Positions 30,862 through 38,472 of a stretch of DNA of 64,000 nt are shown here, in pieces. The translations under genes and the position numbers were made by a program. The DNA is from Ideonella dechloratans (GTDB lineage: Bacteria; Pseudomonadota; Gammaproteobacteria; Burkholderiales; Burkholderiaceae_C). Positions within the stretch are counted from its first letter, which is position 1. The number at the start of each line of letters is the position of its first letter. The notes beneath the pieces were generated by a model. The model had not been told where the DNA came from, did no database searches, and saw only the letters and a list, made by a program, of their open reading frames with translations. The DNA is taken from positions 1,922,001-1,986,000 of the forward strand of contig NZ_CP088081.1 of assembly GCF_021049305.1 (NCBI RefSeq), in the 5' to 3' direction.

Positions 30862-31153
30862 GCAGGGCGCTGCGCAACCAGTCGGGGTGAGGGCCGTCAC
30901 CGTCCCAGGTGTCGCCGGTGACGGGGTGGCGGTACTTGACCGGGCGGGGGAGGGCGGCGGGCGGGGGCAGGTCCGGCGTCTCGCCTTCCAGATCGGCCAC
31001 CGTGATGCCCCAGTACTCCATCAAGGCCCCGATGCGCGCGATGACGGCGGCCCGTTCACGCCGGGAGAGCGGCTGCTGAAGCAGATCTGCCGTCGGCAGT
31101 GCGGCGTCCGGATCAGGCTGGTCGCTGGGCGGATGCGATTCGGCGTCGTGCAT
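30800..31153 (-). CDS. H-NS-family nucleoid-associated protein
   Basis: 117 aa. The C-terminal DNA-binding domain of the H-NS/BpH3 type is recognisable: PVKYRHPVTGDTWDGDGPHP then DWLRSALLKEG, preceded by the short oligomerisation helix RAAVIARIGALMEYWGITVADL. The core AT-hook-like loop is acidic (TWDGDGPHP) where many homologues have a basic or Gly-Arg run (for example GxGR), so DNA affinity may be weak. The ~30-residue N-terminus is variable. The 3' end overlaps convergent recD by 62 bases. A terminator hairpin lies immediately upstream of its start. Confidence 0.8.
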   Translation of the reverse strand: MHDAESHPPSDQPDPDAALPTADLLQQPLSRRERAAVIARIGALMEYWGITVADLEGETPDLPPPAALPRPVKYRHPVTGDTWDGDGPHPDWLRSALLKEGYRLDELRPGPASEADH

Positions 31154-31171
31154 GGGGGCTGGAATTCACCA

Positions 31172-31208
31172 ACAAAAAACGGCGCACCGCCGGGACAGCG
31201 GTGCGCCG
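31172..31208 (-). terminator. Intrinsic terminator after the small Cys-rich gene
   Basis: An 11-bp perfect stem CGGCGCACCGC (31180-31190) / GCGGTGCGCCG (31198-31208) with a 7-base loop is followed on the minus strand by GTTTTTTG. It lies 12 bases after the stop of the 80-aa Cys-rich ORF, supporting that ORF as a transcribed unit, and 19 bases ahead of the H-NS-like start. Confidence 0.85.
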
Positions 31209-31219
31209 CAGAGGCGAAA

Positions 31220-31462
31220 TCAGGATTTGCTGGCAGCCAGCGTGGCTTCGAGCTCTTTGCAGGAAGGCGCACACACGGCTTGGGATTTGCCGAGCAGCTT
31301 GCGGGATTTCAGCTGGGCTCGGGGGCGATGCTTGCCACACAGGAAACACGACATCGTGGCGGCGCCGAAGGCACCTGTCGCGGAGAAGGGAGAGCCCGCC
31401 ACTTTCGAGCGGTAACGCAGACCACCGGCGTCGATGGCGGTCTTGGGATCGTCCTTGGCCAG
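31220..31462 (-). CDS. Small CxxC/CxxxC protein with apparent CUG start
   Basis: I do not recognise a named family. The open frame (stop at 31487-31489) has no ATG, GTG or TTG before the GTG at 31402, yet upstream codons already look coding, with mostly G/C third positions (LAKDDPKTAIDAGGLRYRSK). GAGGAG at 31469-31474 sits 6 bases before CTG 31462, giving 80 aa; ATT at 31465 is the other option. An in-frame ATG at 31354 would give a 44-aa product starting MSCFLCGKHRPR. The two Cys pairs, CFLC and CAPSC, suggest a small zinc-binding fold, with many Lys/Arg between. A strong terminator follows. Confidence 0.6.
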   Translation of the reverse strand: MAKDDPKTAIDAGGLRYRSKVAGSPFSATGAFGAATMSCFLCGKHRPRAQLKSRKLLGKSQAVCAPSCKELEATLAASKS

Positions 31463-31489
31463 AATACGCTCCTCAAACGAAAAAGTTCA

Positions 31490-31769
31490 ACAACCGGTTT
31501 TGCAGGCAAACCACCTTGTGGGTGGCCATGTCTGCTTCGATAACCTCTTATTATCGCTCAGCTGCACAAATCGGGCCAGCTTTTCCGCCCGGTGAATACC
31601 CGCGAGCTGGGGACGGCGTGTCCGATTCACGCGGCCCCTTGACCTGAAGCAGGACCTCGGTGTTCCGCGCCGGAACACCTGCGCATCCGGGCTTCTCCCA
31701 GGCTTCCGGCCTGCGGCGGTGCTGCCTAAGCTGGACAGCATCATCTTCTACGCCGCCGAGCCCGCTGCC
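31490..31769. other. Gene-free spacer before the acyl-CoA synthetase cluster
   Basis: No convincing gene on either strand. It holds an A/T-richer stretch around 31533-31570 that probably contains the promoter of the minus-strand small protein, and the perfect palindrome at 31659-31679. Short frames here are not supported by codon bias or by ribosome sites. Confidence 0.6.
31659..31679. promoter_or_regulatory. Perfect palindrome upstream of the acyl-CoA synthetase cluster
   Basis: GGTGTTCCG and CGGAACACC form a perfect 9+9 inverted repeat around CGC. No T-run follows on either side, so it is better read as an operator than a terminator. A TTGACC hexamer (31639-31644) lies 15 bases upstream. 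The start codon is 90 bases downstream. The encoded GAF-Fis regulator is one candidate ligand. Confidence 0.45.
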
Positions 31770-33476
31770 ATGAGCGACAACGCCGCCACGCAGGCCTTTC
31801 TCCAGGCCCGCCAATTTCTGCAGAACCACCGCGAGGATTACGCCACCGCCTACGCCGGCTTTCAGTGGCCGGTGCTGGACCGCTTCAACTGGGCCCTGGA
31901 CTATTTCGATGTGATGGCGCGTGGCAACAATGCGCCGGCCCTGTGGATCGTCGAGGAGGATGGTCGGGAAGAGAAGCTCAGCTTCGCCCAATTGTCGCAG
32001 CGCTCCAGTCAGGCGGCCAACTGGCTGCGCGCGCAAGGTGTGCAGCGCGGCGACCGCGTGCTGCTGATGCTGGCCAACGAACGTCCGCTGTGGGAGGCCA
32101 TGCTGGGCCTGATCAAGCTCGGCGCGGTGATGATCCCGGCTACCACCCTGCTGGTGGGGGACGACCTGCGCGACCGTTTCGACCGCGGTGACGTCAAGCA
32201 CGTGATCGTCGGCCACGCCCATGCCGGCAAGTTCGACGAGATGCCCGGCCAGTACACCCGCATCGTGGTGGGCGCCGACGTGGCTGGTTGGCAGCGCTTC
32301 GAGCAGGCTTACGAGGCCTCGGCGGATTTCACGCCCGAAGGCCAGACCCTGGCCAGCGACCCGCTGCTGCTGTACTTCACCTCGGGCACCACGTCCAAGC
32401 CCAAGCTGGTGCTGCACAGCCACCAGAGCTATCCGGTGGGGCATCTGTCGACCATGTATTGGATCGGCCTGAAGCCGGGCGACATCCACCTGAACATCTC
32501 CTCGCCGGGCTGGGCCAAGCATGCCTGGAGCTGCTTCTTCGCGCCCTGGAATGCCGGGGCCTGCGTGTTCATCTACAACTACAGTCGCTTCCAGGCGCCG
32601 GCCCTGCTGGACGTGCTGCAGGCCAAGGGCGTGACCTCGCTGTGCGCCCCGCCCACCGTCTGGCGCATGCTGATCCAGCAGGACCTGGCGGCCTGGAAGG
32701 TGAGCCTGCGCGAACTGGTGGGCGCGGGCGAGCCGCTCAACCCGGAGGTGATCGAACAGGTGCGCCGGGCCTGGGGCCTGACCATCCGCGATGGCTTCGG
32801 CCAGTCGGAGACCACCTGCCAGATCGGCAACACCCCCGGCCAACCGGTGAAGGAAGGCAGCATGGGCCGGCCGCTGCCGGGCTACAAGGTGGTGCTGCTG
32901 GACATCGACGACCAGGCGGTGGAAGAGGGTGAGGTGAGCCTGGAACTGGGCGACGCGCGGCCCCTGGGCCTGATGCTGGGCTATGCAGGCGACCCGGAGA
33001 AGACCGAGCAGGTGATGCGCAACGGCCGCTACCGCACCGGCGATGTGGCCCAGCGCGATGCCCAGGGCTACATCACCTACGTGGGTCGGGCCGACGACGT
33101 GTTCAAGTCCTCGGACTACCGGCTCAGCCCCTTCGAGCTGGAGTCGGTGCTGATCGAGCATCCGGACGTGGTCGAGGCCGCGGTCATTCCCAGCCCGGAC
33201 CCGCTGCGCCTGTCGGTGCCCAAGGCGGTCATCGTGCTGCGCGACGGCGTGGAGGAGGGGCCGGAGGCGGCGCTGTCGATTTTCAGCTTCTGCCGCGAGC
33301 ATCTGGCGCCGTACAAGCGCATCCGGCGCATCGAATTCGCCACCTTGCCCAAGACCATCTCCGGCAAGATCCAGCGCGCGGTGCTGCGCAAGGGCGAGGC
33401 CCAGCGCGTGGCCGAGGGGCAACGCGGCGAGCGCGAGTACTGGGAGGAGGATTTCCCCGCATTGGCGAAACGCTGA
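31770..33476 (+). CDS. AMP-forming acyl-CoA synthetase (MACS-like), copy 1
   Basis: 568 aa from ATG at 31770 (MSDNAATQAFLQAR). It activates a carboxylic acid to an acyl-CoA through an acyl-AMP. Adenylate-forming motifs are intact: LLYFTSGTTSKPKLVLHSHQ, DGFGQSETTCQIGN, YRTGDVAQRD and the C-terminal catalytic Lys motif LPKTISGKIQRAVLRK. The phrase GHLSTMYWIGLKPGDIHLNI then SSPGWAKHAW is typical of medium-chain (MACS) synthetases. The copy at 34712-36415 is nearly equal in length and very similar throughout. Chain-length preference cannot be told. The GAF-Fis regulator follows after 51 bases. Confidence 0.9.
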   Translation: MSDNAATQAFLQARQFLQNHREDYATAYAGFQWPVLDRFNWALDYFDVMARGNNAPALWIVEEDGREEKLSFAQLSQRSSQAANWLRAQGVQRGDRVLLMLANERPLWEAMLGLIKLGAVMIPATTLLVGDDLRDRFDRGDVKHVIVGHAHAGKFDEMPGQYTRIVVGADVAGWQRFEQAYEASADFTPEGQTLASDPLLLYFTSGTTSKPKLVLHSHQSYPVGHLSTMYWIGLKPGDIHLNISSPGWAKHAWSCFFAPWNAGACVFIYNYSRFQAPALLDVLQAKGVTSLCAPPTVWRMLIQQDLAAWKVSLRELVGAGEPLNPEVIEQVRRAWGLTIRDGFGQSETTCQIGNTPGQPVKEGSMGRPLPGYKVVLLDIDDQAVEEGEVSLELGDARPLGLMLGYAGDPEKTEQVMRNGRYRTGDVAQRDAQGYITYVGRADDVFKSSDYRLSPFELESVLIEHPDVVEAAVIPSPDPLRLSVPKAVIVLRDGVEEGPEAALSIFSFCREHLAPYKRIRRIEFATLPKTISGKIQRAVLRKGEAQRVAEGQRGEREYWEEDFPALAKR

Positions 33477-33527
33477 CAGCCGTTAGGCTGGCGGCCGTGC
33501 TTGCCGCAGTGCAGCACGTGCCTGTCC

Positions 33528-34715
33528 ATGTCCGTTCCGCCTTCCTGTGCCCAGGGCCTCACCGCCGGCCCCTTCTTCTCCACCCCCGAGCAACGCCTGG
33601 CGCTGGCGCGCGAGCGCTTTTTCGGGGCCGGCGAGCGTCCGACCGGGCTGGTGCCGGAACCGGTGCTGGCGTCCTGGGGCCGCTGCCGGGGCGCGGGCCT
33701 GGATCCGGCCCGCTGGCCCGGGATGTCGCTGCTGAGTGCCCTTCGGCTGGACAGTGCGCGGCGCCAGGCCCGGGCACTGTGTCAGGCCGCCGAAGGCCCC
33801 TTGCGGGAACTGGCCACTGCCTTGCAGGCCAGCCCTGCGGCCATCGGCCTGACCGATGGTCACGGGGTGGTGCTGGACACCGCCGGCAGCGCCCAGCCGC
33901 TGTCGCCCCAGAGCGCCGATGTGGGCTTGAGGGCCGGGGCCGAGTGGTCCGAAAGCGCGCTGGGCACCAATGCGGTGGCGCTGGCCCTGGCGCAGGGCAG
34001 TGCCGGCCAGGTGCGTCGTGGTGAACACTTCTACGAAGCCTGGGGGGCCTGCCACGACGCGGCGGCGCCGGTGCTGGATGTCGGCGGGCAGGTGGTGGGC
34101 ACGGTGCTGCTGATGACCCAGGCGCCGGCCTTCGGCTTCGACCCGGTGGCCGTGGTGAGCCAGTACGCCTCGGCCATCGAGAACCAGTTGCTGTGCCAGC
34201 AGGCCGATGTCGACGCCTTGCTGGAGTTCCAGACCTCACCGGACCTGCTGGGCACGCCGCTGGCGGCGCTGCTGGGGGTGGATGCGCGGGGGCAGATCCT
34301 CTGGCTCAACGGGGTCGCGCGGCGCCTGACCGGCTGGGAGGGCGGGCCGCTGCCCACGGTGCAGGGCCTGCTGGGTGAGGCGGCCGGCGAGCCGGCCGCC
34401 GGGGGCGCGGTTCGCCCCCTGTGCCTGCCCAGCGGCCTCACGGTCTGGCTGCGTGGCAGCCCGCGGGCAGCCGTGCCCGAGGCCGCGCCAGCGTCGCCGG
34501 ACCCGGAGTTGCCCGGCGACGAGGCCGCACAGGCCTCGCTGCGGCTGGCCGATGCCAGCCGGGCCCTGATCGACCAGACGCTGTCCGCCTGCGGGGGCAA
34601 CGTCTCGCTGGCGGCCAAGCGGCTGGGCATCTCCCGCGGACGCATCTATCGCCATCTTCAGGCACAGGACAAGACCACCACCGTGCCTGCCACCGCCGAA
34701 AGGAATCCTTCGTGA
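33528..34715 (+). CDS. GAF-Fis regulator lacking the sigma-54 AAA+ domain
   Basis: 395 aa from ATG at 33528. The N-terminal 200 residues resemble the GAF sensor region of AcoR/DhaR activators: VPEPVLASWGRCRGAGLDPA, AEWSESALGTNAVALALAQG and GEHFYEAWGACHDAAAPVLD. A PAS-like piece follows (LGVDARGQILWLNGVARRLT). The C-terminus is a Fis-type helix-turn-helix (IDQTLSACGGNVSLAAKRLG then ISRGRIYRHL). The AAA+ domain with GAFTGA, normally between them, is absent, so it cannot activate sigma-54 polymerase itself. Its stop overlaps the GTG of the second synthetase (GTGA), so it is embedded in the operon it may control. Confidence 0.85.
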   Translation: MSVPPSCAQGLTAGPFFSTPEQRLALARERFFGAGERPTGLVPEPVLASWGRCRGAGLDPARWPGMSLLSALRLDSARRQARALCQAAEGPLRELATALQASPAAIGLTDGHGVVLDTAGSAQPLSPQSADVGLRAGAEWSESALGTNAVALALAQGSAGQVRRGEHFYEAWGACHDAAAPVLDVGGQVVGTVLLMTQAPAFGFDPVAVVSQYASAIENQLLCQQADVDALLEFQTSPDLLGTPLAALLGVDARGQILWLNGVARRLTGWEGGPLPTVQGLLGEAAGEPAAGGAVRPLCLPSGLTVWLRGSPRAAVPEAAPASPDPELPGDEAAQASLRLADASRALIDQTLSACGGNVSLAAKRLGISRGRIYRHLQAQDKTTTVPATAERNPS

Positions 34716-36415
34716 ACGCTGACGTGCCGGCGCAAGGGCTGCGGGGCTTTCTGGACGCCCGCCGCTGGTTGCTGGACCACCGCACCGACCTGGCCACGGC
34801 CTGTGCGGGCTTCTGCTGGCCGCGGCTGGAACACTTCAACTGGGCGCTGGACTACTTCGACCCGATGGCCCGTGACAACGCGGCCGTGGCCCTGTGGATC
34901 GTGGATGCCGCGGGGCAGGACGAGCAGGTGAGCTTCGCCGAGCTGGCGCGTCGCTCCAGCCAGGTGGCCATGTGGCTGCGCGCGCAGGGCATCCAGCGGG
35001 GTGACCGGGTGCTGCTGATGCTGGGCAACGAGCGCGCCCTGTGGGAGTCGATGCTGGCCCTGATGAAGCTGGGGGCGGTCATCGTGCCGGCCACGGCCCA
35101 GCTGACCCCGCAGGATCTGGCCGACCGCTTCAGCCGGGGCGAGGTGCGGCATGTCATCTGCACGGCCGGCCAGCGCGACAAGTTCGATGCCATCGCCGGG
35201 GACTACACCCGCATCGTCGTGGGCCATGCGGCCCCGGGTTGGCGGCCATTCGACGAAGCCAGCACGGCGCCGGCCGAATTCGTTCCACTGGGGCAGACCC
35301 AGGCCAGCGACCCGCTGCTGCTGTACTTCACCTCGGGCACCACCAGCCAGCCCAAGCTGGTGGCCCACAGCCACGAGAGCTACCCGGTGGGCCACCTCTC
35401 CACCATGTACTGGCTGGGGCTGCGGCCGGGTGACCTGCACCTGAACATCTCCAGCCCGGGCTGGGCCAAGCACGCCTGGAGCACCTTCTTCGCGCCCTGG
35501 AACGCCGGGGCCGGCGTGCTGGTGCTCAACCATCCCCGCTTCAGCGCCGAGGCGGTGCTGGAGGTGCTGCGCAGCCGGCCGGTCAGCTCGCTGTGTGCGC
35601 CGCCCACGGTCTGGCGCATGCTGCTGCGGACCGGCTTGGGGACGCGGCCGCCCGCACTGGCCGACGTGATGAGCGCCGGCGAGCCCCTGCATCCGGAGCT
35701 GATGACCTCGGTGCAGACGGCCTGGGGCCTGTGCCTGCGCGATGGCTACGGGCAGACCGAGACCACCTGCCAGATCGGCAACCCGCCGGGCCGGCCGATC
35801 CAGCCGGGCTGCATGGGCTGGCCATTGCCGGGCTACCGCGTGGAGCTGCTGGACAGCAACGACCAGCCTGCCCAGGAAGGGGAGATCAGCCTGCCCCTGG
35901 ACGCGCCGCTGCCGCCGCTGATGCTGGGCTATGCCCACGAGCCGGAGCGCAATGGCCAGGCCATGCGCGCCGGGCACTACCGCACCGGCGACCTGGCGCG
36001 GCGGGATGCCGACGGCGGCTTCTACTACCTCAGCCGGGCCGACGACGTGTTCAAGTCCTCCGACTACCGGATCAGCCCGCCCGAGCTGGAGGCCGTGCTG
36101 CTGCAGCATCCTGCCGTGGCCGAGGTGGCCGTGGTGCCCTATCCGGACGACACCCGCCTGGCCTATCCCAAGGCCTATGTGAGCCTGAACCCGGGCTGGG
36201 AGGCCGGGGCCCTGCTGGCCCAGGAGTTGATGGCCTTCGGGCGGGAGCGACTGGCCCCTTTCAAGCGGGTGCGGCGGGTGGAGTTCGCACCCTTGCCGCG
36301 CACCATCTCCGGCAAGGTGCAGCGGGGGCTGCTGCGGGCCCGGGAACTGGGGCGGGCCGCCTGTGGCGAGCGGGTGGCCGGGGAATTCCGCGAGGAAGAT
36401 ACCGCGGCCGGATGA
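34712..36415 (+). CDS. AMP-forming acyl-CoA synthetase (MACS-like), copy 2
   Basis: 567 aa from GTG at 34712, which overlaps the regulator stop and has GAAAGGA 6 bases upstream. The open frame extends further upstream but that part shadows the regulator. Motifs match copy 1: LLYFTSGTTSQPKLVAHSHE, DGYGQTETTCQIGNPPGRP, YRTGDLARRD and LPRTISGKVQRGLLR. Shared wording such as HFNWALDYFDPMARDNAAVA shows that the two arose by duplication; differences are spread evenly, so the event is not recent. Distinct substrate ranges are plausible. It ends 16 bases before the convergent LRR-kinase gene. Confidence 0.9.
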   Translation: MNADVPAQGLRGFLDARRWLLDHRTDLATACAGFCWPRLEHFNWALDYFDPMARDNAAVALWIVDAAGQDEQVSFAELARRSSQVAMWLRAQGIQRGDRVLLMLGNERALWESMLALMKLGAVIVPATAQLTPQDLADRFSRGEVRHVICTAGQRDKFDAIAGDYTRIVVGHAAPGWRPFDEASTAPAEFVPLGQTQASDPLLLYFTSGTTSQPKLVAHSHESYPVGHLSTMYWLGLRPGDLHLNISSPGWAKHAWSTFFAPWNAGAGVLVLNHPRFSAEAVLEVLRSRPVSSLCAPPTVWRMLLRTGLGTRPPALADVMSAGEPLHPELMTSVQTAWGLCLRDGYGQTETTCQIGNPPGRPIQPGCMGWPLPGYRVELLDSNDQPAQEGEISLPLDAPLPPLMLGYAHEPERNGQAMRAGHYRTGDLARRDADGGFYYLSRADDVFKSSDYRISPPELEAVLLQHPAVAEVAVVPYPDDTRLAYPKAYVSLNPGWEAGALLAQELMAFGRERLAPFKRVRRVEFAPLPRTISGKVQRGLLRARELGRAACGERVAGEFREEDTAAG

Positions 36416-36431
36416 GCCCGCCTCCAGGCCC

Positions 36432-37742
36432 TCAGTCCAGGAAGGGACGCAGCGCGGCCGCCACGTCGCGGGCGAGCGGACGCCGATCGGGCACCTGCTG
36501 CTGACAGGCCGCGCGCAGGCCGATCAGGGTGGCTGGCGGGGCGCCGTCGCAGCGGGCCAGGCCTTCTTCCAGCAGGTGACCGAATGCCAGCATGTCCAGC
36601 CCTTGCACTGCCTCGGCCTGGGCCGCCGGCAGGGCCTGCAGCAGCGACGCGGCCCCGAAATCCCCCAGCCAGGCTTGCCCCGCGCCATCGTGCAGGATGT
36701 TGTGGGCGTAGAGGTCCCCGTGGGCCACGCCACGCTCGTGCAGGTGCCGCAGTGCCTCGGCCAGCCCCGCGGCCAGCCGCAGCAGCGCCTGCGGCGTGAA
36801 GCGCAGCGCGGGCGCATAGACATCGCGGCTGCAGCTGTCCAGGCTGGGCGGGCCGGCCAGGGGGCTGCAGGCCGGATCCACCAAGGGCATCAGCAGGCCC
36901 TCGGCCTGGGTGGGGTGCTCGGTCAGGCGGGCCTCCACCCCGATCAGGCGCGGATGCCGGCCCGCCTGCAGCGAGGCGGCCAGCTCGCTGCTGGGCAGCC
37001 CGTCGCTGGTCAGCTCGCCCTTGAAGATCTTCAGGGCCCGCAGCTGTCCCGCGTGGTCGCGCACGCGATGGATCTGGCCCGAGGCGCCCTGGCCCAGCAG
37101 TGCCTGCACCTCCAACTGCGGCCAAGGCTGCCGGGGCAGGGGGCTGTGTTGCAGAACCGCCGTTTCGTGCGGGACGGTCAAGGGGTTGCCGCCAAAGGCC
37201 AGCCAGGCCAGCCGGGGCAGGCTCAGCAAGAAGTCAGGCAGGGTCTCGAACCGGTTGGCCGCGATGCGCAGCAGGGCCAGTTGCTCGCAGCGGGCCAGGC
37301 TGGCGGGCAGGGCGGCGAGGTGGTTGCCCGCCAGGGCCAGTTTCTCCAGCCGCGGGCAGTCGCCCAGGGTGTCGGGCAGGGCGTCGATCTGGTTGTCCGT
37401 CAGGATCAGCCAGCGCAGCCGGGGTGGGATCGCGGCCGCGGGGATCTCGCGCAGCCGGTTGCTCTTGAAGGCCACCATCTCCAGCGCCGGGCACTGGCCC
37501 AGCACTTCGGGCATGCGCTCGAAGCGGTTGCCCGTGCAGAACAGGACGCGCAGCCGGTGCAGGCGGGGCAGGTCGGCGGGCAGATCCTCCAGCGCATTGC
37601 CGCCCAGGTCCAGGATCTCCAGCGTGTCCGCCAGCGCAAAGACCTCGCGTGGCAGTTCGCGCAGCCCCAGCTGGGTCAGGTCCAGGCGCTGGACGCCGTG
37701 CAGTCGGCCTGCGCGCAGGGCCTCCAGGGGGGTGTTCGACAT
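36432..37742 (-). CDS. Leucine-rich-repeat protein with C-terminal protein kinase domain
   Basis: 436 aa from ATG at 37742 (MSNTPLEALRAG); an ATG two codons upstream is equally possible. Residues 15-205 contain about eight leucine-rich repeats of the type LEILDLGGNALEDLPADLPR. The rest is an Hanks-type kinase: Gly loop LLGQGASGQIHRV, Lys in ALKIFKGEL, catalytic loop HERGVAHGDLYAHNIL and WLGDFGAAS for DFG. HGDLYxHN replaces HRDLKxxN, so the Asp and Asn are kept. No membrane segment is visible, so it is soluble. Substrate unknown; similar LRR-kinases occur sporadically in beta- and gamma-proteobacteria. Confidence 0.88.
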   Translation of the reverse strand: MSNTPLEALRAGRLHGVQRLDLTQLGLRELPREVFALADTLEILDLGGNALEDLPADLPRLHRLRVLFCTGNRFERMPEVLGQCPALEMVAFKSNRLREIPAAAIPPRLRWLILTDNQIDALPDTLGDCPRLEKLALAGNHLAALPASLARCEQLALLRIAANRFETLPDFLLSLPRLAWLAFGGNPLTVPHETAVLQHSPLPRQPWPQLEVQALLGQGASGQIHRVRDHAGQLRALKIFKGELTSDGLPSSELAASLQAGRHPRLIGVEARLTEHPTQAEGLLMPLVDPACSPLAGPPSLDSCSRDVYAPALRFTPQALLRLAAGLAEALRHLHERGVAHGDLYAHNILHDGAGQAWLGDFGAASLLQALPAAQAEAVQGLDMLAFGHLLEEGLARCDGAPPATLIGLRAACQQQVPDRRPLARDVAAALRPFLD

Positions 37743-37767
37743 GGCCATCGGAAATCGCGGGGCCTGC

Positions 37768-38112
37768 TCAGACCTTCTTGACGAACTCGGACTTGAGCCC
37801 CATCGCACCGATGCCGTCGATCTTGCAGTCGATGTCGTGGTCGCCCTCGGCCAGGCGGATGTTCTTCACCTTGGTGCCGACCTTGACCACCGAGGAGGAG
37901 CCCTTGATCTTGAGGTCCTTGATGACGGTGACCGTGTCGCCGTCCTGCAGGACGTTGCCCACGGCGTCGCGGACGACACGGGCCTCGTCGGTGGCCACCG
38001 GCTCCGCCCCCGCGGCCGACCACTCGTGGCCGCATTCGGGACAGACCAGCATCGCGCCGTCTTCATAGGTGTAGGCCGATTGGCACTGGGGGCAGGCGGG
38101 CAGGGTGCTCAT
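37768..38112 (-). CDS. yjdM: Zinc ribbon protein YjdM (PhnA family)
   Basis: 114 aa from ATG at 38112 ([14 protein letters not shown]). The N-terminal zinc ribbon has CPQC and CPECGHEW; the C-terminal SH3-like PhnA domain reads [20 protein letters not shown] then [11 protein letters not shown] and ends [10 protein letters not shown]. The name PhnA is historical, and alkylphosphonate use is not established for this family. It lies between the LRR-kinase and the tRNA-Asn genes, all on the minus strand; the kinase gene starts 25 bases after its stop. Confidence 0.95.
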   Translation of the reverse strand: MSTLPACPQCQSAYTYEDGAMLVCPECGHEWSAAGAEPVATDEARVVRDAVGNVLQDGDTVTVIKDLKIKGSSSVVKVGTKVKNIRLAEGDHDIDCKIDGIGAMGLKSEFVKKV

Positions 38113-38158
38113 GCGAAGGCTCACGCAAGAAGGGGTGGACCGGGACGGGGCAATGAAG

Positions 38159-38190
38159 AAGGCCCCACACGCTTGCGCGTGCAGGGCCTT
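38159..38190 (-). terminator. Terminator after the tRNA-Asn pair
   Basis: AAGGCCC (38159-38165) pairs with GGGCCTT (38184-38190), with an inner stem CACGC/GCGTG and loop TTGC. On the minus strand it is followed by CTTCTTCATT. It lies 5 bases past the second tRNA. Confidence 0.65.
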
Positions 38191-38195
38191 GAATT

Positions 38196-38271
38196 TGGCT
38201 CCCCGACCTGGGCTCGAACCAGGGACCTACGGATTAACAGTCCGGCGCTCTACCGACTGAGCTATCGGGGA
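38196..38271 (-). tRNA. tRNA-Asn (GTT), second copy
   Basis: 76 bases, encoded CCA. On the minus strand: acceptor TCCCCGA, D loop AGCTCAGTCGGTAGAGC, anticodon loop CTGTTAA (anticodon GTT), T loop GTTCGAACC. It is identical over its full length to the copy at 38354-38429, and the two are 82 bases apart. Confidence 0.97.
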
Positions 38272-38353
38272 ATGGTTTCTATGTCAGCCAAGGCATACGG
38301 TGGCACCTTGGCGTCTTGAGGATGTCTCGATACAGGACCTAGACACCTGAATT

Positions 38354-38429
38354 TGGCTCCCCGACCTGGGCTCGAACCAGGGACCTACGGATTAACAGTC
38401 CGGCGCTCTACCGACTGAGCTATCGGGGA
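38354..38429 (-). tRNA. tRNA-Asn (GTT), first copy
   Basis: 76 bases, encoded CCA, anticodon GTT. It is promoter-proximal: a TATAAT box lies 14 bases upstream. The identical second copy follows at 38196-38271, and both are preceded downstream by the same GAATTT-type flank, so a short tandem duplication is likely. Confidence 0.97.
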
Positions 38430-38442
38430 AGTGAAGCCTCAG

Positions 38443-38472
38443 ATTATAGGCAGAGTTTTGACGTCTTTACAA
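38443..38472 (-). promoter_or_regulatory. Sigma-70 promoter of the tRNA-Asn genes
   Basis: On the minus strand TTGTAA (38472-38467) is followed after 18 bases by a perfect TATAAT (38448-38443). The -35 box overlaps the stop codon region of the TonB-dependent receptor gene. Confidence 0.7.

Noticed and set aside
31309..31509. Minus-strand 66-codon frame overlapping the small Cys-rich gene
   Set aside because: Its translation is Arg/Pro-rich with no motif, and the overlapping frame with CFLC/CAPSC has better third-position bias and its own ribosome site.
33477..33527. Possible sigma-54 promoter before the GAF-Fis regulator or synthetases
   Set aside because: No TGGCAC-N5-TTGC pattern found here or at 31600-31769, and the regulator lacks the AAA+ domain.
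38196..38429. Identical tRNA-Asn pair as attachment site of an integrated element
   Set aside because: Only 82 bases lie between the copies and no integrase gene is near; simple tandem duplication explains it.
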